A DNA stretch of 64,000 nucleotides from JAMQKA01 sp034521835 (lineage in GTDB: Bacteria > Bacteroidota > Rhodothermia > Balneolales > Balneolaceae): positions 186,001-250,000 of the forward strand of contig JAXHMA010000010.1 of NCBI GenBank assembly GCA_034521835.1, given 5' to 3'. Both the position numbers and the translations under genes were made by a program. This document shows, in pieces, positions 19,205 through 29,716 of this stretch; position 1 is the stretch's first letter, and every line of letters starts with the position of its first letter. The notes beneath the pieces are model-generated. The model worked only from the letters and a program-made list of their open reading frames with translations, searched no databases and was not told the origin of the DNA.

Positions 19205-19437
19205 GCATTTTCATAGTTCCAAAAATCACCGTATTACGTATCTGAACAGACCCCGCCTCCTGACCTCAATATTTATTACAGGAACCTACCGCTTATTTCA
19301 AGACATAAACTCATTAAAATCTATGCTTTAAATGCAGATTTTTCCCTAACGGGCCCGATAACAGAAATAACTGTATCTACACACCATCATTTTTTATATG
19401 AAGTTTACCAACGTTTCCTCAATGGCCCAGCCAGAAA

Positions 19438-20772
19438 CTACTGCTCATAAACTGTTTCTTCTCCAAAGGAGCTCCATTTTCGATTAATAATATATAGTCC
19501 GATACCCACCAGCATAATTCCAAGACTGATTGTCGATTCGAGCGGTCGTTCTGTGATCAGGTATCCCATGATGAATGTGTTTGCCAGCAAAAAAAGGGCC
19601 GGCGTAAAGGGATATCCCCATGTCTTGTAGGGCCGCGGCAACTCTGGGCGTCGCCACCTGAGAACATACACTCCAGCAACTGTAAGGGTACTCATCCCGA
19701 TAAGCAAGGCCGTAGCGTAGATCATCACCTGTTCAAATGTAGAAGTATATATGAACAGCAAAATCAGTACGAGCTGAAAAACCAGGGCATTCACCGGGAT
19801 AAACTGCTCGTTCCTGTACGACAATTTCTTCAAAATCTTGTAGTCTTCTCCCATCACCTGCGCAATGCGTGCACCGATAAATACCATGGCGCTGATCGTG
19901 GAGATCATTAGCACAGCTATAAGAATGGATAATATATCCGCAGCGGCCGGACCCAGCATATTTTCAGCTGCCATAAATCCAATCTCAACATTACCTGCCA
20001 ATTCAGGCAACGGCACCATCAACAAGAAGACATAGTTAAGCAAAGTATATAGAACCATTACCAGCAGGGTGGCAATCAGCAAGGCCAGTGGGAGATTGCG
20101 TTGCGGATTTTCGACCTCTCCCACGATATATACCGCCGCATTCCACCCGGTGTATGCGTAGGATACATATACTAATGAAACAGCAAAAAATGGAGTAACC
20201 AGCACCGCCCAGTCCGAATAGTCGGGCATGAGACTAATCGGTTGTGGATTTGCTGCCCAAAAGCCCAGGACTATAAACAGGACAACCACAGCAACTTTGA
20301 TGATAGTAGATCCATTTTGCAAATAGTTACCCCATCGAATACTTGCTCCATGCACAACAGTGATTACAAGTACGGCCAATGCCCCCGTGTGATTTATCGG
20401 AATGGATGGAAATACGGCATGTGTATATTCACCGAGCGCAATTGCGGCAAGGGCCGTTGGCGCAGCAAAACCTGCGGTCAGTGAAACCCATCCCGATAAA
20501 AACCCAATGGAAGGGTGATATATTTCAGAGAGCAAGTGATATTCGCCACCCGACCGTGGCAAAGCAGCCCCCAGCTCACCGTAGGAAAGCGCGCCGGCCA
20601 GGGCAATAATACCGCCCACAATCCAGAGCATGATCAGGGCGAAGATGGATTTGATGCCTGCCACCTGGAACCCGAGCGTCGTAAAAACCCCCGTTCCGAT
20701 CATGTTGGCGACTGCCATAGATATTGCCGTAAACAGCCCTACCGTTTTCTGGGTATCGGAAGAATCAGCCAT
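19438..20772 (-). CDS. APC-superfamily amino acid permease
   Basis: A 444-residue protein with about 12 hydrophobic segments. The first carries the APC signature AISMAVANMIGTGVFTTLG, and GALSYGELGAALPRSGGEY is the conserved loop after TM2. Such permeases move amino acids by proton symport or exchange. The GAxSYGELG pattern and short termini fit the LAT/APA-like subgroup, but the substrate cannot be assigned. It starts 43 bp after the TonB receptor stop on the same strand, so the two could form a unit. Confidence 0.85.
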   Translation of the reverse strand: MADSSDTQKTVGLFTAISMAVANMIGTGVFTTLGFQVAGIKSIFALIMLWIVGGIIALAGALSYGELGAALPRSGGEYHLLSEIYHPSIGFLSGWVSLTAGFAAPTALAAIALGEYTHAVFPSIPINHTGALAVLVITVVHGASIRWGNYLQNGSTIIKVAVVVLFIVLGFWAANPQPISLMPDYSDWAVLVTPFFAVSLVYVSYAYTGWNAAVYIVGEVENPQRNLPLALLIATLLVMVLYTLLNYVFLLMVPLPELAGNVEIGFMAAENMLGPAAADILSILIAVLMISTISAMVFIGARIAQVMGEDYKILKKLSYRNEQFIPVNALVFQLVLILLFIYTSTFEQVMIYATALLIGMSTLTVAGVYVLRWRRPELPRPYKTWGYPFTPALFLLANTFIMGYLITERPLESTISLGIMLVGIGLYIINRKWSSFGEETVYEQ

Positions 20773-20815
20773 CTGTTTTACCTGGGGGATGAGGGAGCAT
20801 TTTTTGCATATCCTC

Positions 20816-23548
20816 CTAGTAGTTTAATGTTATTTTTGTGAAGTAGTACGCGCCGCTGAAGCCCTGCTGAGATGGAGGATATTTAAACACTCCGTAGTAG
20901 CTGTTCGGCATCCTGTGCTCTTCCGGGTAAACATCAAAAACGTTGTTGGCCCCTGCCGTAAGGTCAACTCCATCAAATACCTCGTACGTCAGGCTAACAT
21001 CGGTAACAAAGCGTGGATCGTACGTCTGTGCCACCCCAAACGCACCGCCGGTCTGCAGGCTTACCTCCCCGAAGTGTACCCCGCGCACCATTGCCGAAAA
21101 CCGGTCGGTTTCGTATTTCAGGGTGGCCGTGAGCTTTGTTTTGGGTGTTCCCTCTTCCAGCTGCAGGCGATCCCAGGGCTGCAGGTACGAGTCGGCCTGA
21201 TTTTCGAGTTGTGGAGTGGTATCAACGGCCCCCTGTACTTCCACCTGGTTCAGGTTACCGGCCAGCGAAATATTAAGCAGATTGTCATTTGGCAGTGGCT
21301 GGTTGTAGGTGGCTACGATATCAGCACCACGGGTCCGGGTATCGATGGCGTTGGTAAAGAAATTGGCGGCCTGTACCCCGTAGTCGCGGAGCTCATCTGC
21401 TATGTCTTCCGGTAGGCCATTAACATTAAAATTGCTGGTCAGGATGATGCGATCTTCTACATCTATCTGGTAGAAGTCGGCCGTAAGACTCAGGTTCTGC
21501 AATGGGCGCAGGGTAAATCCGAGACTATAGTTGGTTGAGGTTTCCTCATGCAGGTCAGGAATACCCAGCAGGTCGGCGGGACGGCTGTCATTGCTGAACG
21601 TACCGATCTGTACCAGCCTGTTGTTGTCGTTGAAATCAGTAGTAACCTTATTGTATGAGGCCTGGTGCAGCGAGGGAGCCCTGAACCCGGTGTTCACTGC
21701 GCCCCGCAATACCAATGCATCCCCGAAGAGATAGCGCGCCGAAATCTTGCCGTTCAGGGTATTCCCAAAATCACTGTACCGTTCAAAGCGGGAGGCTGCC
21801 GTTACAAGTAGTTCAGGGGTTACATTCACCTCCACATCGGCAAAAGCAGCGATATTGGTCCGGTCGGTATCCACTTCATCAGAGGGGCGAAATCCCGGGT
21901 AGCCCTGTGACCCGGCGGGGCGGCCCAGGGTATCTACCTGCCCGACAATCACACCATTCGACACACTGTCAGCAATGCCATAATTACGCCAGGAAGCCTC
22001 ATCCCCGGCGTTAATGCTGTAGGAGTCGACCCTGAATTCCGATCCGAATGCCACATTTATGCCGGAAAGGGCCTCGTCAAAAAGGCGAGAAAAGGTCAGA
22101 CTTGTCACATTCTGGCTGAAAAAGAAGCCGCCCACGTCAAATGCTGTGGGTGAGGAACTCCCCATACTTGCATTTACACTGTTTACTACGCGAAAATCGA
22201 ACCCGTTACTTCCGTAGCTGTTGCTGAAATCAACATTCCATCCGCCAATTGTACCACGAACTCCGGTCGTCAGCGATCGGTCGGTTATTGATGATTCGGT
22301 CAAAGGCTGAAATCCGTGGGGATAAATTGCGGTAACATTACCGTTATCGATAGGCAACCGGCGAAACGGATACCCGGTACCCTGCTTGTTGCTTAATCCC
22401 CCAAAAGCATACACTTCCGTGCCCTGTTCATCGAGCGGGACCGCCATATTAAAGAAGGAGGAGGCGATCTCCATGCCCGGTTCGCCGATATGGAATTTAA
22501 AATCGTCCCGGGTCTTGCCATTTTGCTCAATGATGTCATTATCCTGGGCGCGCGCCTGCTCAGGGTTTTCATCCAGCGGGTAGGCAAAACCTGGCGTGTA
22601 AACGTGGAGTGCGTGCTTACCGGTACGATTGGTGCTTTCACGATTGGTGAATGATCCCGTGATATTGAGGTAGCCTTCATTGCCAAGCTCAAAACCGTAA
22701 TTGGCGTTAATTTTCGCAGTCTCCCCATCTCCTTCCTTGTGAATACCCGTGGTGGCACTCGCGGTCAATCCCCCTGTATTTTCTTTGAGAATAATATTAA
22801 TTACACCGGCGATGGCATCGGAACCGTATTGTGCGGAAGCGCCATCCCGCAACACCTCGATACGATCAATAGCGGCAGTAGGAATTACAGATAAATCCGT
22901 ACCTACCGATCCTCTGCCACCTCCCAGCAGATTAACCAGAGAGCTGGTATGGCGACGTTTGCCATTTACCAATACCAGCAGCTGATCTGGCCCCATGCCG
23001 CGCAATGATGCGGGTGCTATATGTTCCGATTCATCGGCGCTAGACTGGCGATTGGATTGAAACGAAGGGGCTACATAGGTCAACAGCTGATTCAGGTCAA
23101 CCTGGGGCGATTCAATATCCAGCTCTTCCATCGAGATTACATCAACCGGCACAGCCGATTCAACTCTACTGCGCCCGCCCGACCTGGTACCGGTAACTAC
23201 AATTTCACTTCCTGTAACAGAGGAGGAGACCAGCTGAATATTCAACGTCCGGGTCTCTCCTGAACTTAACCCGGAGAGCGTTTTCGTACGCGTTTCAAAT
23301 CCCACATAGGAAAACTGTATTTCAACATCGCCCGTTGGTACGGTCAGGGAATACGTGCCATCCCGATCGGTAACCGTACCACGCTGAGAACCGACAAGAC
23401 GAATATTTACACCCGGCAGCTCATCACCGGTGTTCTCTTCAACCACAGTACCAGAAACGGTTGCGGTTTGTTGTGCCTGACTCAGAAGTGGAATCAGAAG
23501 AAGTGAGACTATAAGCAGATAGAAAGAAGAGCTTTTAAAAGGAACCAT
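20816..23548 (-). CDS. TonB-dependent outer-membrane receptor
   Basis: An intact 910-residue receptor. A signal peptide (residues about 1-25, ending in SQA) is followed by a CarboxypepD_reg-like domain (about 28-110, starting TVSGTVVEENTGDELPGV). The plug domain is about 115-240 (PVDVISMEELDIESPQVDL; ASAQYGSDAIAGVINIILK). A long beta-barrel with alternating aromatic strands ends in the terminal aromatic pattern TKITLNY expected for BAM recognition. Ligand unknown: no SusD partner is adjacent, which argues against a glycan SusCD pair and for a siderophore, vitamin or peptide-like substrate. The amino acid permease directly downstream hints at amino-acid or peptide uptake (inference). Confidence 0.92.
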   Translation of the reverse strand: MVPFKSSSFYLLIVSLLLIPLLSQAQQTATVSGTVVEENTGDELPGVNIRLVGSQRGTVTDRDGTYSLTVPTGDVEIQFSYVGFETRTKTLSGLSSGETRTLNIQLVSSSVTGSEIVVTGTRSGGRSRVESAVPVDVISMEELDIESPQVDLNQLLTYVAPSFQSNRQSSADESEHIAPASLRGMGPDQLLVLVNGKRRHTSSLVNLLGGGRGSVGTDLSVIPTAAIDRIEVLRDGASAQYGSDAIAGVINIILKENTGGLTASATTGIHKEGDGETAKINANYGFELGNEGYLNITGSFTNRESTNRTGKHALHVYTPGFAYPLDENPEQARAQDNDIIEQNGKTRDDFKFHIGEPGMEIASSFFNMAVPLDEQGTEVYAFGGLSNKQGTGYPFRRLPIDNGNVTAIYPHGFQPLTESSITDRSLTTGVRGTIGGWNVDFSNSYGSNGFDFRVVNSVNASMGSSSPTAFDVGGFFFSQNVTSLTFSRLFDEALSGINVAFGSEFRVDSYSINAGDEASWRNYGIADSVSNGVIVGQVDTLGRPAGSQGYPGFRPSDEVDTDRTNIAAFADVEVNVTPELLVTAASRFERYSDFGNTLNGKISARYLFGDALVLRGAVNTGFRAPSLHQASYNKVTTDFNDNNRLVQIGTFSNDSRPADLLGIPDLHEETSTNYSLGFTLRPLQNLSLTADFYQIDVEDRIILTSNFNVNGLPEDIADELRDYGVQAANFFTNAIDTRTRGADIVATYNQPLPNDNLLNISLAGNLNQVEVQGAVDTTPQLENQADSYLQPWDRLQLEEGTPKTKLTATLKYETDRFSAMVRGVHFGEVSLQTGGAFGVAQTYDPRFVTDVSLTYEVFDGVDLTAGANNVFDVYPEEHRMPNSYYGVFKYPPSQQGFSGAYYFTKITLNY

Positions 23549-23954
23549 TAGCTTATTATGTGTTTTAAAGTCGTGATTTGTAGTAATGGGAAGTTCGTAT
23601 AGTATACTTTCTTCAGGAAACTTTTAATCTATTCTTCCGGAGTTCCGATCTTTATAAGAAGAAAGGGATTAAACGTTACCGGAAATTGGTGAGGCTGATA
23701 CAAGAGTAGCAGCAACAAAGGCAATCTGACAAAAGGGTAGGAATGAAAGAGACTGAAATCATGGCTGGTATCCTTTCGACATTATTTTTATTCATAATTT
23801 CAATATGATGTGCCAGATTATTATTAACTGAAACAGTTTACAGCGTTTGTCAACGGCCCATTTTGATAGCGGTAAAGCTAAGTACTTGTCTTTTTAATGT
23901 AAAATACCGCCTTGAAAAGAGGTTCGGATAAGCAGCATACGTGCTATTAAAAAA
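23549..23954. other. 406-bp gene-free region upstream of the TonB receptor
   Basis: No coding frame I can support on either strand. On the minus strand a TTGACA at about 80-85 percent of the way from the receptor start is followed by AT-rich sequence, but I cannot pair it with a convincing second box. I looked for cobalamin- and TPP-type riboswitch cores and saw none. Confidence 0.4.
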
Positions 23955-24768
23955 TTACGGAGCCGAAACCAGTGAAATGTTTTCTGCCACCAATCCCTTG
24001 TCGCTGTCTGAAAGATCAAACTCAAAAATCAGCTCCCTGCTGGGCAGAAAACTAGTGTTAAAATTCTCTTCAAACTGGGATATATGGGCAAATACGGTTT
24101 TGAAGGGCGAGCCCTCGAAGCGTGAGTCGGTAATCCATAGATGCTCGTTGATAGCTACCAAGTACCTCAGAAAACCGTAGCCGTCATTGTGGGAAAAATC
24201 ATAACAGACGCCCCTGACACGCGATCCTACTTCTCCCCATTCATAGGGCGATTCAATAGGCAGCAGACCCGGTATCATATATCCTGAGATATACATATCC
24301 GCTTTTCTTTTGAGCTTGCTGGAAATCGAGTCGAACCCGACGATTTCCACGCGAGATCCTTTTTGCTGTACGGTCTCCACCAAGCGACTAAAACTGGCTT
24401 TATTGGTTAGTAGAACCACTTTATCCAGCTCTTTTGCCTGTTCTAAAATATCTACAGCCATATCCACATCTACTGCGGAATGGACAAGCGGATCTCCTTC
24501 GGTATCTTCTTTGTTGGTCAACGGTTTTTCGATGACCTTATATTCATAATCACGAAGAACCTCTGCAAATCGCGTGGCCTTTTCCCGGTATGAGGTATCG
24601 CGCTCTGCACGTTCGGCATCATAAATTTGATATACATTCAGCCGGGCAGGGTACTCTCCACCCCGTGTTGCAAACTTTCTTAGAATCTCATACCGCAGGC
24701 CAAATCCCCCGTTTTGAGAAAACATTTGCTGCGTCAACATAGACTCCTACTTTCTTATCGTTCCCCAT
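23955..24768 (-). CDS. LabA-like NYN (PIN-fold) protein with C-terminal cold-shock-like domain; frameshift near start
   Basis: Residues read KKVGVYVDAAN from an ATG at 24768, the canonical NYN/LabA beginning with a metal-binding Asp. The frame then shifts by one base in a TTTT run near 24720 and continues as NGGFGLRYEILRKFATRGG. The conserved middle (DVDMAVDIL; VVLLTNKASFSRLVETV) carries further acidic residues of the nuclease-like fold. The last 90 residues look like an OB-fold cold-shock domain (DGYGFLRYL; FAHISQFEE; DKGLVAENISLV). The combination suggests an RNA-binding ribonuclease-like protein; activity is unproven. Without the repaired frame the apparent start is 24740 and the catalytic N-terminus is missed. 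Confidence 0.72.
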
Positions 24769-24863
24769 AATAATTATTACAAACTTCGATCAGATTAAAT
24801 AATCTAATTATTCTGGTAGGTTAAGCCCGGTTGTATTTTCCAGGCGATAAATACTTGCTGGAA

Positions 24864-26330
24864 TTAAACTTTGGTTTCGCTGAAGGCTGTCACACACATC
24901 GTAACTACGCCTAACGATAACAACAGAAGGTTGGCTGTCCATTCCGAACTAAACCATCCCGAAAGGTAGGGCTGGGCCAGCAAGCAGAGAGCGGCGATAG
25001 CAATGGTAACAAAGGCGCGGAGCAGCTGGTAGTCCACCGGGTACACCTTCTGGCTGCGCCGATAGAGCAATAGCGCCATCGAACAATAGCTGACGAGGGT
25101 GGCGATAGCAGAGCCCATCATGCCGAAGAAGGGAATCAAAACCAGGTTTAGCACCACCGTGATGGCAGCTCCGGCAAGCGTGATCTGGGGAAGTATCTTG
25201 GTTTCTTCTTCGATAAAGATGCCGGCCGAAAAATTTACGTACCACCCCTGGAACCAGTACGCCGCCAGCAGCAGGGGTACTATATGGAGTCCCATCCAGT
25301 AGTCTTGCCCGATTATATAAGCATTAATGATGGGGATTTTAATCTGAACAATCTGTGCGGCAAAAAGAGCCACAACCAGAAAAGCGATGCCTGCTACCAC
25401 GTTAAAGTAACGGAACACATCCCGAAAAAGCTCTTTGGCGTCAGGATCGTCTGAATGCCGCAGGAAAAACGGTTGCCAGGCCATCCTGAACATCTGCACA
25501 AGCAACAGCATAAACACGGAAAGTTTGTAGCACGCACTGTATATACCTACGATATCATCCGGCACCATTCCAGGATTGTACAGTTCGGAGACGGTGGCTT
25601 GAGACATGTAGTTGCCGAGGAAAAAACGATCGAGCATTTCGTTGATCACATATCCCAGCGATGCGGGAATAAACGGCAGACCAAAACGCAGCGCCTTTCG
25701 GAATATAGGGGTATTCCAAGAGCCCGTGAACATATCAGCCGTGACCCCCCAGACCACTAATGCTGTTAAACACGATGCGATAAAGCTGGCAAAAAAGACG
25801 GCGTCGATCCCCCAGCCCAATCCCAAAATGAGGTAAAACTGCAGGGCCACATTGACGACAATATTGCCGGTCTTCAGCACAGCGAACATCCACTGCCGGC
25901 GTACCAGCCGAAGTTCGGCGAAGGGTACAATCACCATGGTATCGAACCACACGATACCGAGCATCAGCCAGTAGAGATTTTGGTTGCCAGTAGCCTGCAG
26001 GTTCATCGCCGGCATTACGGCAGGGGCCAAAAAGAAAAAGAGGATGACCAACAACGTTGCAACGCCAGCTAACGCAAGCTGAATAGTTTTAAAAATATCG
26101 GTGGCTTTCTCACGATCTTTGGCATACCGGAGATAGGCCGACTCCATCCCAAAGGTAAAAATGACATTTAAAAACGCTAGCCCGGCATAAACTAAATTTA
26201 CCACCCCGTACTCGGAAGGAACAAAAGCAGCCGTGTGCACGGGAACAAGCAGGTAGCCGATAAACCGCGCCAGTACGCTGCTGATGCCATAGACCAGGGA
26301 ATCGGAAAGAAGTTCTTTAAGTTTCTTCAA
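24864..26330 (-). CDS. Polysaccharide/oligosaccharide flippase (Wzx-like, MOP superfamily)
   Basis: A 488-residue integral membrane protein with 12-14 hydrophobic helices. The N-terminus SDSLVYGISSVLARFIGYLLVPVHTAAFVP is typical of lipid-linked oligosaccharide exporters (polysaccharide biosynthesis protein family) and the C-terminal half has the paired helices of the MATE/MOP fold. It would flip undecaprenyl-linked sugar units or a similar lipid across the inner membrane. No glycosyltransferases are adjacent, so the substrate is open. It lies 95 bp downstream of the NYN protein's start side on the same strand. Confidence 0.85.
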   Translation of the reverse strand: MKKLKELLSDSLVYGISSVLARFIGYLLVPVHTAAFVPSEYGVVNLVYAGLAFLNVIFTFGMESAYLRYAKDREKATDIFKTIQLALAGVATLLVILFFFLAPAVMPAMNLQATGNQNLYWLMLGIVWFDTMVIVPFAELRLVRRQWMFAVLKTGNIVVNVALQFYLILGLGWGIDAVFFASFIASCLTALVVWGVTADMFTGSWNTPIFRKALRFGLPFIPASLGYVINEMLDRFFLGNYMSQATVSELYNPGMVPDDIVGIYSACYKLSVFMLLLVQMFRMAWQPFFLRHSDDPDAKELFRDVFRYFNVVAGIAFLVVALFAAQIVQIKIPIINAYIIGQDYWMGLHIVPLLLAAYWFQGWYVNFSAGIFIEEETKILPQITLAGAAITVVLNLVLIPFFGMMGSAIATLVSYCSMALLLYRRSQKVYPVDYQLLRAFVTIAIAALCLLAQPYLSGWFSSEWTANLLLLSLGVVTMCVTAFSETKV

Positions 26331-26443
26331 AAAAGTAGTTAAGGCTTGTCAGTTGTCAAAGTCTGATGGGTTATTGCCACAAATACCAGGGAAAAGTTCG
26401 TCACTGCAACATCTGTTAGCGGTATTTTTTGGATTTTTTTGAT

Positions 26444-26881
26444 TCAGTCTTTCTCGCTCAAAAGCTGCTCCACTGCCTGAATTCCGAGCAGGTAACTGTA
26501 TTTGCCAAAGCCTGCTATAATGCCGGATGATACGGCCCCGGTCAGGGTTTGATGGCGAAATTCTTCACGGGCATGGATATTGGAAAGGTGTACCTCCACG
26601 GCGGGAACAGCCAGCATCTCCAGTGCATCCCGGATAGCCACCGATGTATGGGTATAAGCCCCGAAATTGGCGACCAGTCCCTCAAACTCCCCATGCATCA
26701 ACTTGTGGATAGCACTGACGATCTCACCTTCACTGTTACTTTGAAAAAAGGTAAAATCATGATTCGGATACTTTTTTTTGATCAGTATTTGGATATCGGC
26801 CAGGGTATCTGAGCCGTACTGCTCTTTATCTCGCTTGCCCAGCATATTAAGATTGGGCCCATTAAGAATAAAAAGCTTCAT
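26444..26881 (-). CDS. aroQ: Type II 3-dehydroquinate dehydratase
   Basis: Dehydrates 3-dehydroquinate to 3-dehydroshikimate in the shikimate pathway. Intact 145 residues. The N-terminal signature NGPNLNMLG is present at 7-15, the catalytic Tyr22 in EQYGS, the substrate block NFGAYTHTSVAIRDAL, and the catalytic His region VEVHLSNIHAREEFRHQT. Length is normal. The start ATG at 26881 overlaps the end of the HIT-family gene by 4 nt, implying coupling. Confidence 0.93.
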   Translation of the reverse strand: MKLFILNGPNLNMLGKRDKEQYGSDTLADIQILIKKKYPNHDFTFFQSNSEGEIVSAIHKLMHGEFEGLVANFGAYTHTSVAIRDALEMLAVPAVEVHLSNIHAREEFRHQTLTGAVSSGIIAGFGKYSYLLGIQAVEQLLSEKD

Positions 26882-27278
26882 AATTCTACCTCTGCACTTA
26901 TTTTCTTGGCCAGTTCTTTCATTTCATTTTCCGTCACCTCCACATTGTGGCCCAACGCCATAACCTGGCGCGTTTTATAGAGCGGAACCAGGTGAAGGTG
27001 CGCGTGTGGTACCTCCAGTCCCTGCACAATAATACCTGTGCGCAGCGGCTCAAGCGCCCGGTCGATAGCCCCCGATACCTCTCGGGCCACATCCATCGTG
27101 CTGTGATACAGTTCATCAGGCAGATCAAAGAAGTAATCGATCTCCTGCTTGGGTACCACCAGGGTATGTCCGCGAGCTATTGGATTGATATCCAGAAAAT
27201 ACGATGTGATCATCTGTTTTCCGCAATTTTGTGGCAGGGGATTTCACCCTCAATAATCTTGGTAAAAATAGTAGCCAT
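26878..27278 (-). CDS. HIT-family nucleotide-binding hydrolase, frameshift in N-terminal part
   Basis: Small HINT-like proteins hydrolyse nucleotide phosphoramidates or dinucleotide polyphosphates. The C-terminal 111 residues contain DINPIARGHTLVVPK and the histidine triad HAHLHLVPL. The usual N-terminus is present upstream in another frame: an ATG at 27278 reads MATIFTKIIEGEIPCHKIAE, then two small shifts near 27205-27225 join it to FLDINP. The corrected protein is about 133 residues, a normal family size. The stop overlaps the aroQ start (ATGA). Confidence 0.82.
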
Positions 27279-27369
27279 AATTCTGCTGTTGCTCTCGTTT
27301 AGGTTATGGTTTGCCATATTATATCGTTTTACTAAATGATTTTCAGGAATTAGAGCGTGAAAAGCGGGA

Positions 27370-28339
27370 TTAGTCCGCCAGCTTATAAAATAATCGAGAT
27401 TCAGAACGTTCTTCTGCTATCTCTTCCGACTTCATGCCCCAGTCCAGGTAACCTATCACTTCTGGAAAACACCAGGAAGGCATCTCCCCGCTTCATCGCC
27501 TTGGGAAACATCCGCTTGGACAGCTGTAACAGGGAATGAGGATGTTTTGCGATTATCTGCTTTAGTTTCTGCATAACGCGACTCATGCTCTGCCAGATGA
27601 TGCTCTATCACCTTCCCGAATATCATAAATAAAATTGCCATGGCCCGGAAGCAGGGAACCATTTTGGGATTTAAGCCACTCCAGGGAATCTCGATACTGG
27701 AGCAGACTTTTGTTGCGCTGTTCAGTATCGGGATCAAAATTAATCAGAGCGTTGGTGGTGATATGCTCCAGCAACAGATCTCCGCCAAAAATCAGGCCGT
27801 TCTCCTCCACAAAAACAAGGTGACCAGCAGCATGGCCCGGCGTATGTTTTACCGTAAATTGCATGCGTCCGCTGGAGAGCGTATCGCCATCGGAAATCCA
27901 ATGCGGGGTGATGGGCAACTGAAACTGCTGTAGCCAGTCAAGCTGTTCTACCATGCGCCGAATGGCATTCTGTGGAACTGAGTGCCGATTAAATGATCAG
28001 CAAACAGCTCGCGATCGTTATTTCCTGAAAAATTGCACCGGCCCCTGGGTGACCGTAAACTGTTAGCACCCGACTCTTCCGCAAGCAGCGCCGCCTGCCC
28101 AAAATGATCAGGATGCCCGTGCGGTTCAGCCATATTTCATCGAGATCTTCAATGTTTAATCCCTGCTGCTTCAATGCATGCTGTACTTTTTCATACGCCC
28201 GTTCCTCATGTTGACCGCAGTCCACCAGCACTACTTTTTCATCTTTCAGCAGGTAGCTGTACACAGCACCAACAGCAAACGGAGTCTGAATTTTATATCG
28301 GAAAACAACCTCACCGATGTATGACTCATGTTCTTTCAA
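27370..28339 (-). pseudogene. Metallo-beta-lactamase-fold hydrolase, frameshifted
   Basis: N-terminal part from 28339 (a TTG start; a stop lies directly upstream): TPFAVGAVYSYLLKDEKVVLVDCGQHE. The zinc motif HGHPDHFGQAALLAEESG is present in a second frame near 28075-28130. The middle (27583-27954) carries TPGHAAGHLVFVEE and FGGDLLLEHITTN, and ends GSLLPGHGNFIYD. A third frame supplies the C-terminal helical region to TAA at 27370. Together these give a glyoxalase II-like or MBL-fold hydrolase of about 320 residues with at least four indels. Metal ligands all survive, so the gene is probably intact in the cell. Substrate unknown. Confidence 0.78.
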
Positions 28340-28509
28340 CGTTCAATATTTGGTTACATTTGCAAAAGTGCTTCTAAAAGTAGGCAATGATTTCGGTCCC
28401 TGCCTGATATCGTCATTTCCACCAGTTTCAGTGGAACTGTTTCCCTGGCTGCTGATTTTAAATCGAGTGTTCGTTATACTGCTGTTAACCTCCAATCAAC
28501 AGACTCGTC

Positions 28510-29546
28510 ATGACTTCTAAAACGCTGGACGACGACAACCGGACCGATCACAAAATAGGTTATTTCGAACAGTTGCCAACCCACGTTCGCGATTTGCGAA
28601 ATACCCCGCCCGAATGTTTTTGAAGATGTAAGCTACACCGACTGGTCATCGCTTCAGCTGGAAAGAGAGTGAATCGCCCATACAAAGTGGACAACTGGGC
28701 AGCCGGCAAGAGAACAGTGGGAGAATGAGTATGACCAGCAGATGCCGGTTAAGAGGGGCTGGGAGTATTTTAACCGTTCCTTTCACCCAGCTATTTATCA
28801 AAGATGTGCCGCAGCAGAAGAAAGAGGCGCGGTCCGATGTCTGGAAATCGCTCCTAAGCCTTGATATTCACGGTGGCAAAGAAGCGCTCGAAGAACTGGT
28901 ACAGCTGCTTGTCTGGAACAAAGTACACCGCGTAGAAGATGCCATCTGGGATCCGCGCGGCAAGCGTGCCTCTTCCAGGATTTGGATGTCAGAAAACCGA
29001 ACGTCCTGTTCCTTGGAGCGGCTGACGGCTACGAGGCGATGCAGTTGCTGGCACAGTATTCCGGCGGACATGCAGTGCTGGTTGATTATGATGAATTTTG
29101 CAAGACCGATCGCTTCGGCAAGTTTCCCGAACACTATCCTTTTCTTCGGGAAAAATCCGGCTACGGGAAGCCCCAAGGTGTGGTACAAAGAGGATATGAA
29201 TATCAATTTTGTGGTGGAGGATATCCGCAACCTGACATACGGCAAAGAGTTCGATATTGTGGTAAGCATCGGTCTGATTGAGCACTTTCCCGACGAGTAC
29301 AAGCACGAAGCGTTTGCAATGCATCGCCGATTCCTGAAACCGGGCGGATATGCCATTTTAACGACTCCACGTAACCAGTTGCGGAGCCGCGCTTTTTACA
29401 CTGTCATGAGCGATTACATGAACTATGGTTACCGGGAGCTGATGGATATCTACCAAATGGGGCTATATGCATGGGAAAACGGATTCAAGATTCTGCGCGC
29501 CGGCTACATCAAAGCCCATAACGGTCTGATTTGTAAAGTTCGCTGA
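28510..29546 (+). pseudogene. SAM-dependent methyltransferase (class I), frameshifted
   Basis: Starts at ATG 28510 (MTSKTLDDDNRT), with breaks near 28618, 28670 and 28975 and a shift between 29040 and 29160. The SAM-binding motif I reads VLFLGAADGYEAMQLLAQYSG, preceded by the acidic strand, and later blocks include DIVVSIGLIEHFPDEYKHEA, FLKPGGYAILTTPR and a C-terminal helical region. This is the Rossmann methyltransferase fold; the target molecule is not evident. Divergent from the MBL gene, with a shared 170-bp promoter region. A terminator follows at 29690. Confidence 0.75.
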
Positions 29547-29689
29547 ATCCTGCATCAAAGTTTTATTGAGCGCTGTAAAAGGAAAAGCAGGTAAAAACAA
29601 ACAGACCCGGCTTCCACCAGGCCTGCTTAATCGTTAAATAATGCATGATTGAACGGAATGGGTCCGCACACCATACGATAGGATAGTAG

Positions 29690-29716
29690 ACCCTGAAGAT
29701 TGTCAGGGTTTCTTTT
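29690..29716 (+). terminator. Rho-independent terminator between convergent genes
   Basis: ACCCTGA (29690-29696) pairs with TCAGGGT (29703-29709) and is followed by TTCTTTT. It would end the methyltransferase transcript and overlaps the stop codon of the convergent lipoprotein gene. Confidence 0.7.

Noticed and set aside
20915..21415. Open frame of 166 residues on the + strand
   Set aside because: Antisense to the TonB receptor barrel, which is intact in its own frame.
23549..23954. Riboswitch upstream of the TonB receptor
   Set aside because: No cobalamin box or other conserved riboswitch core seen on the minus strand.
28868..29356. Open frame of 162 residues on the - strand
   Set aside because: Antisense to the methyltransferase, whose motifs are clear on the + strand.
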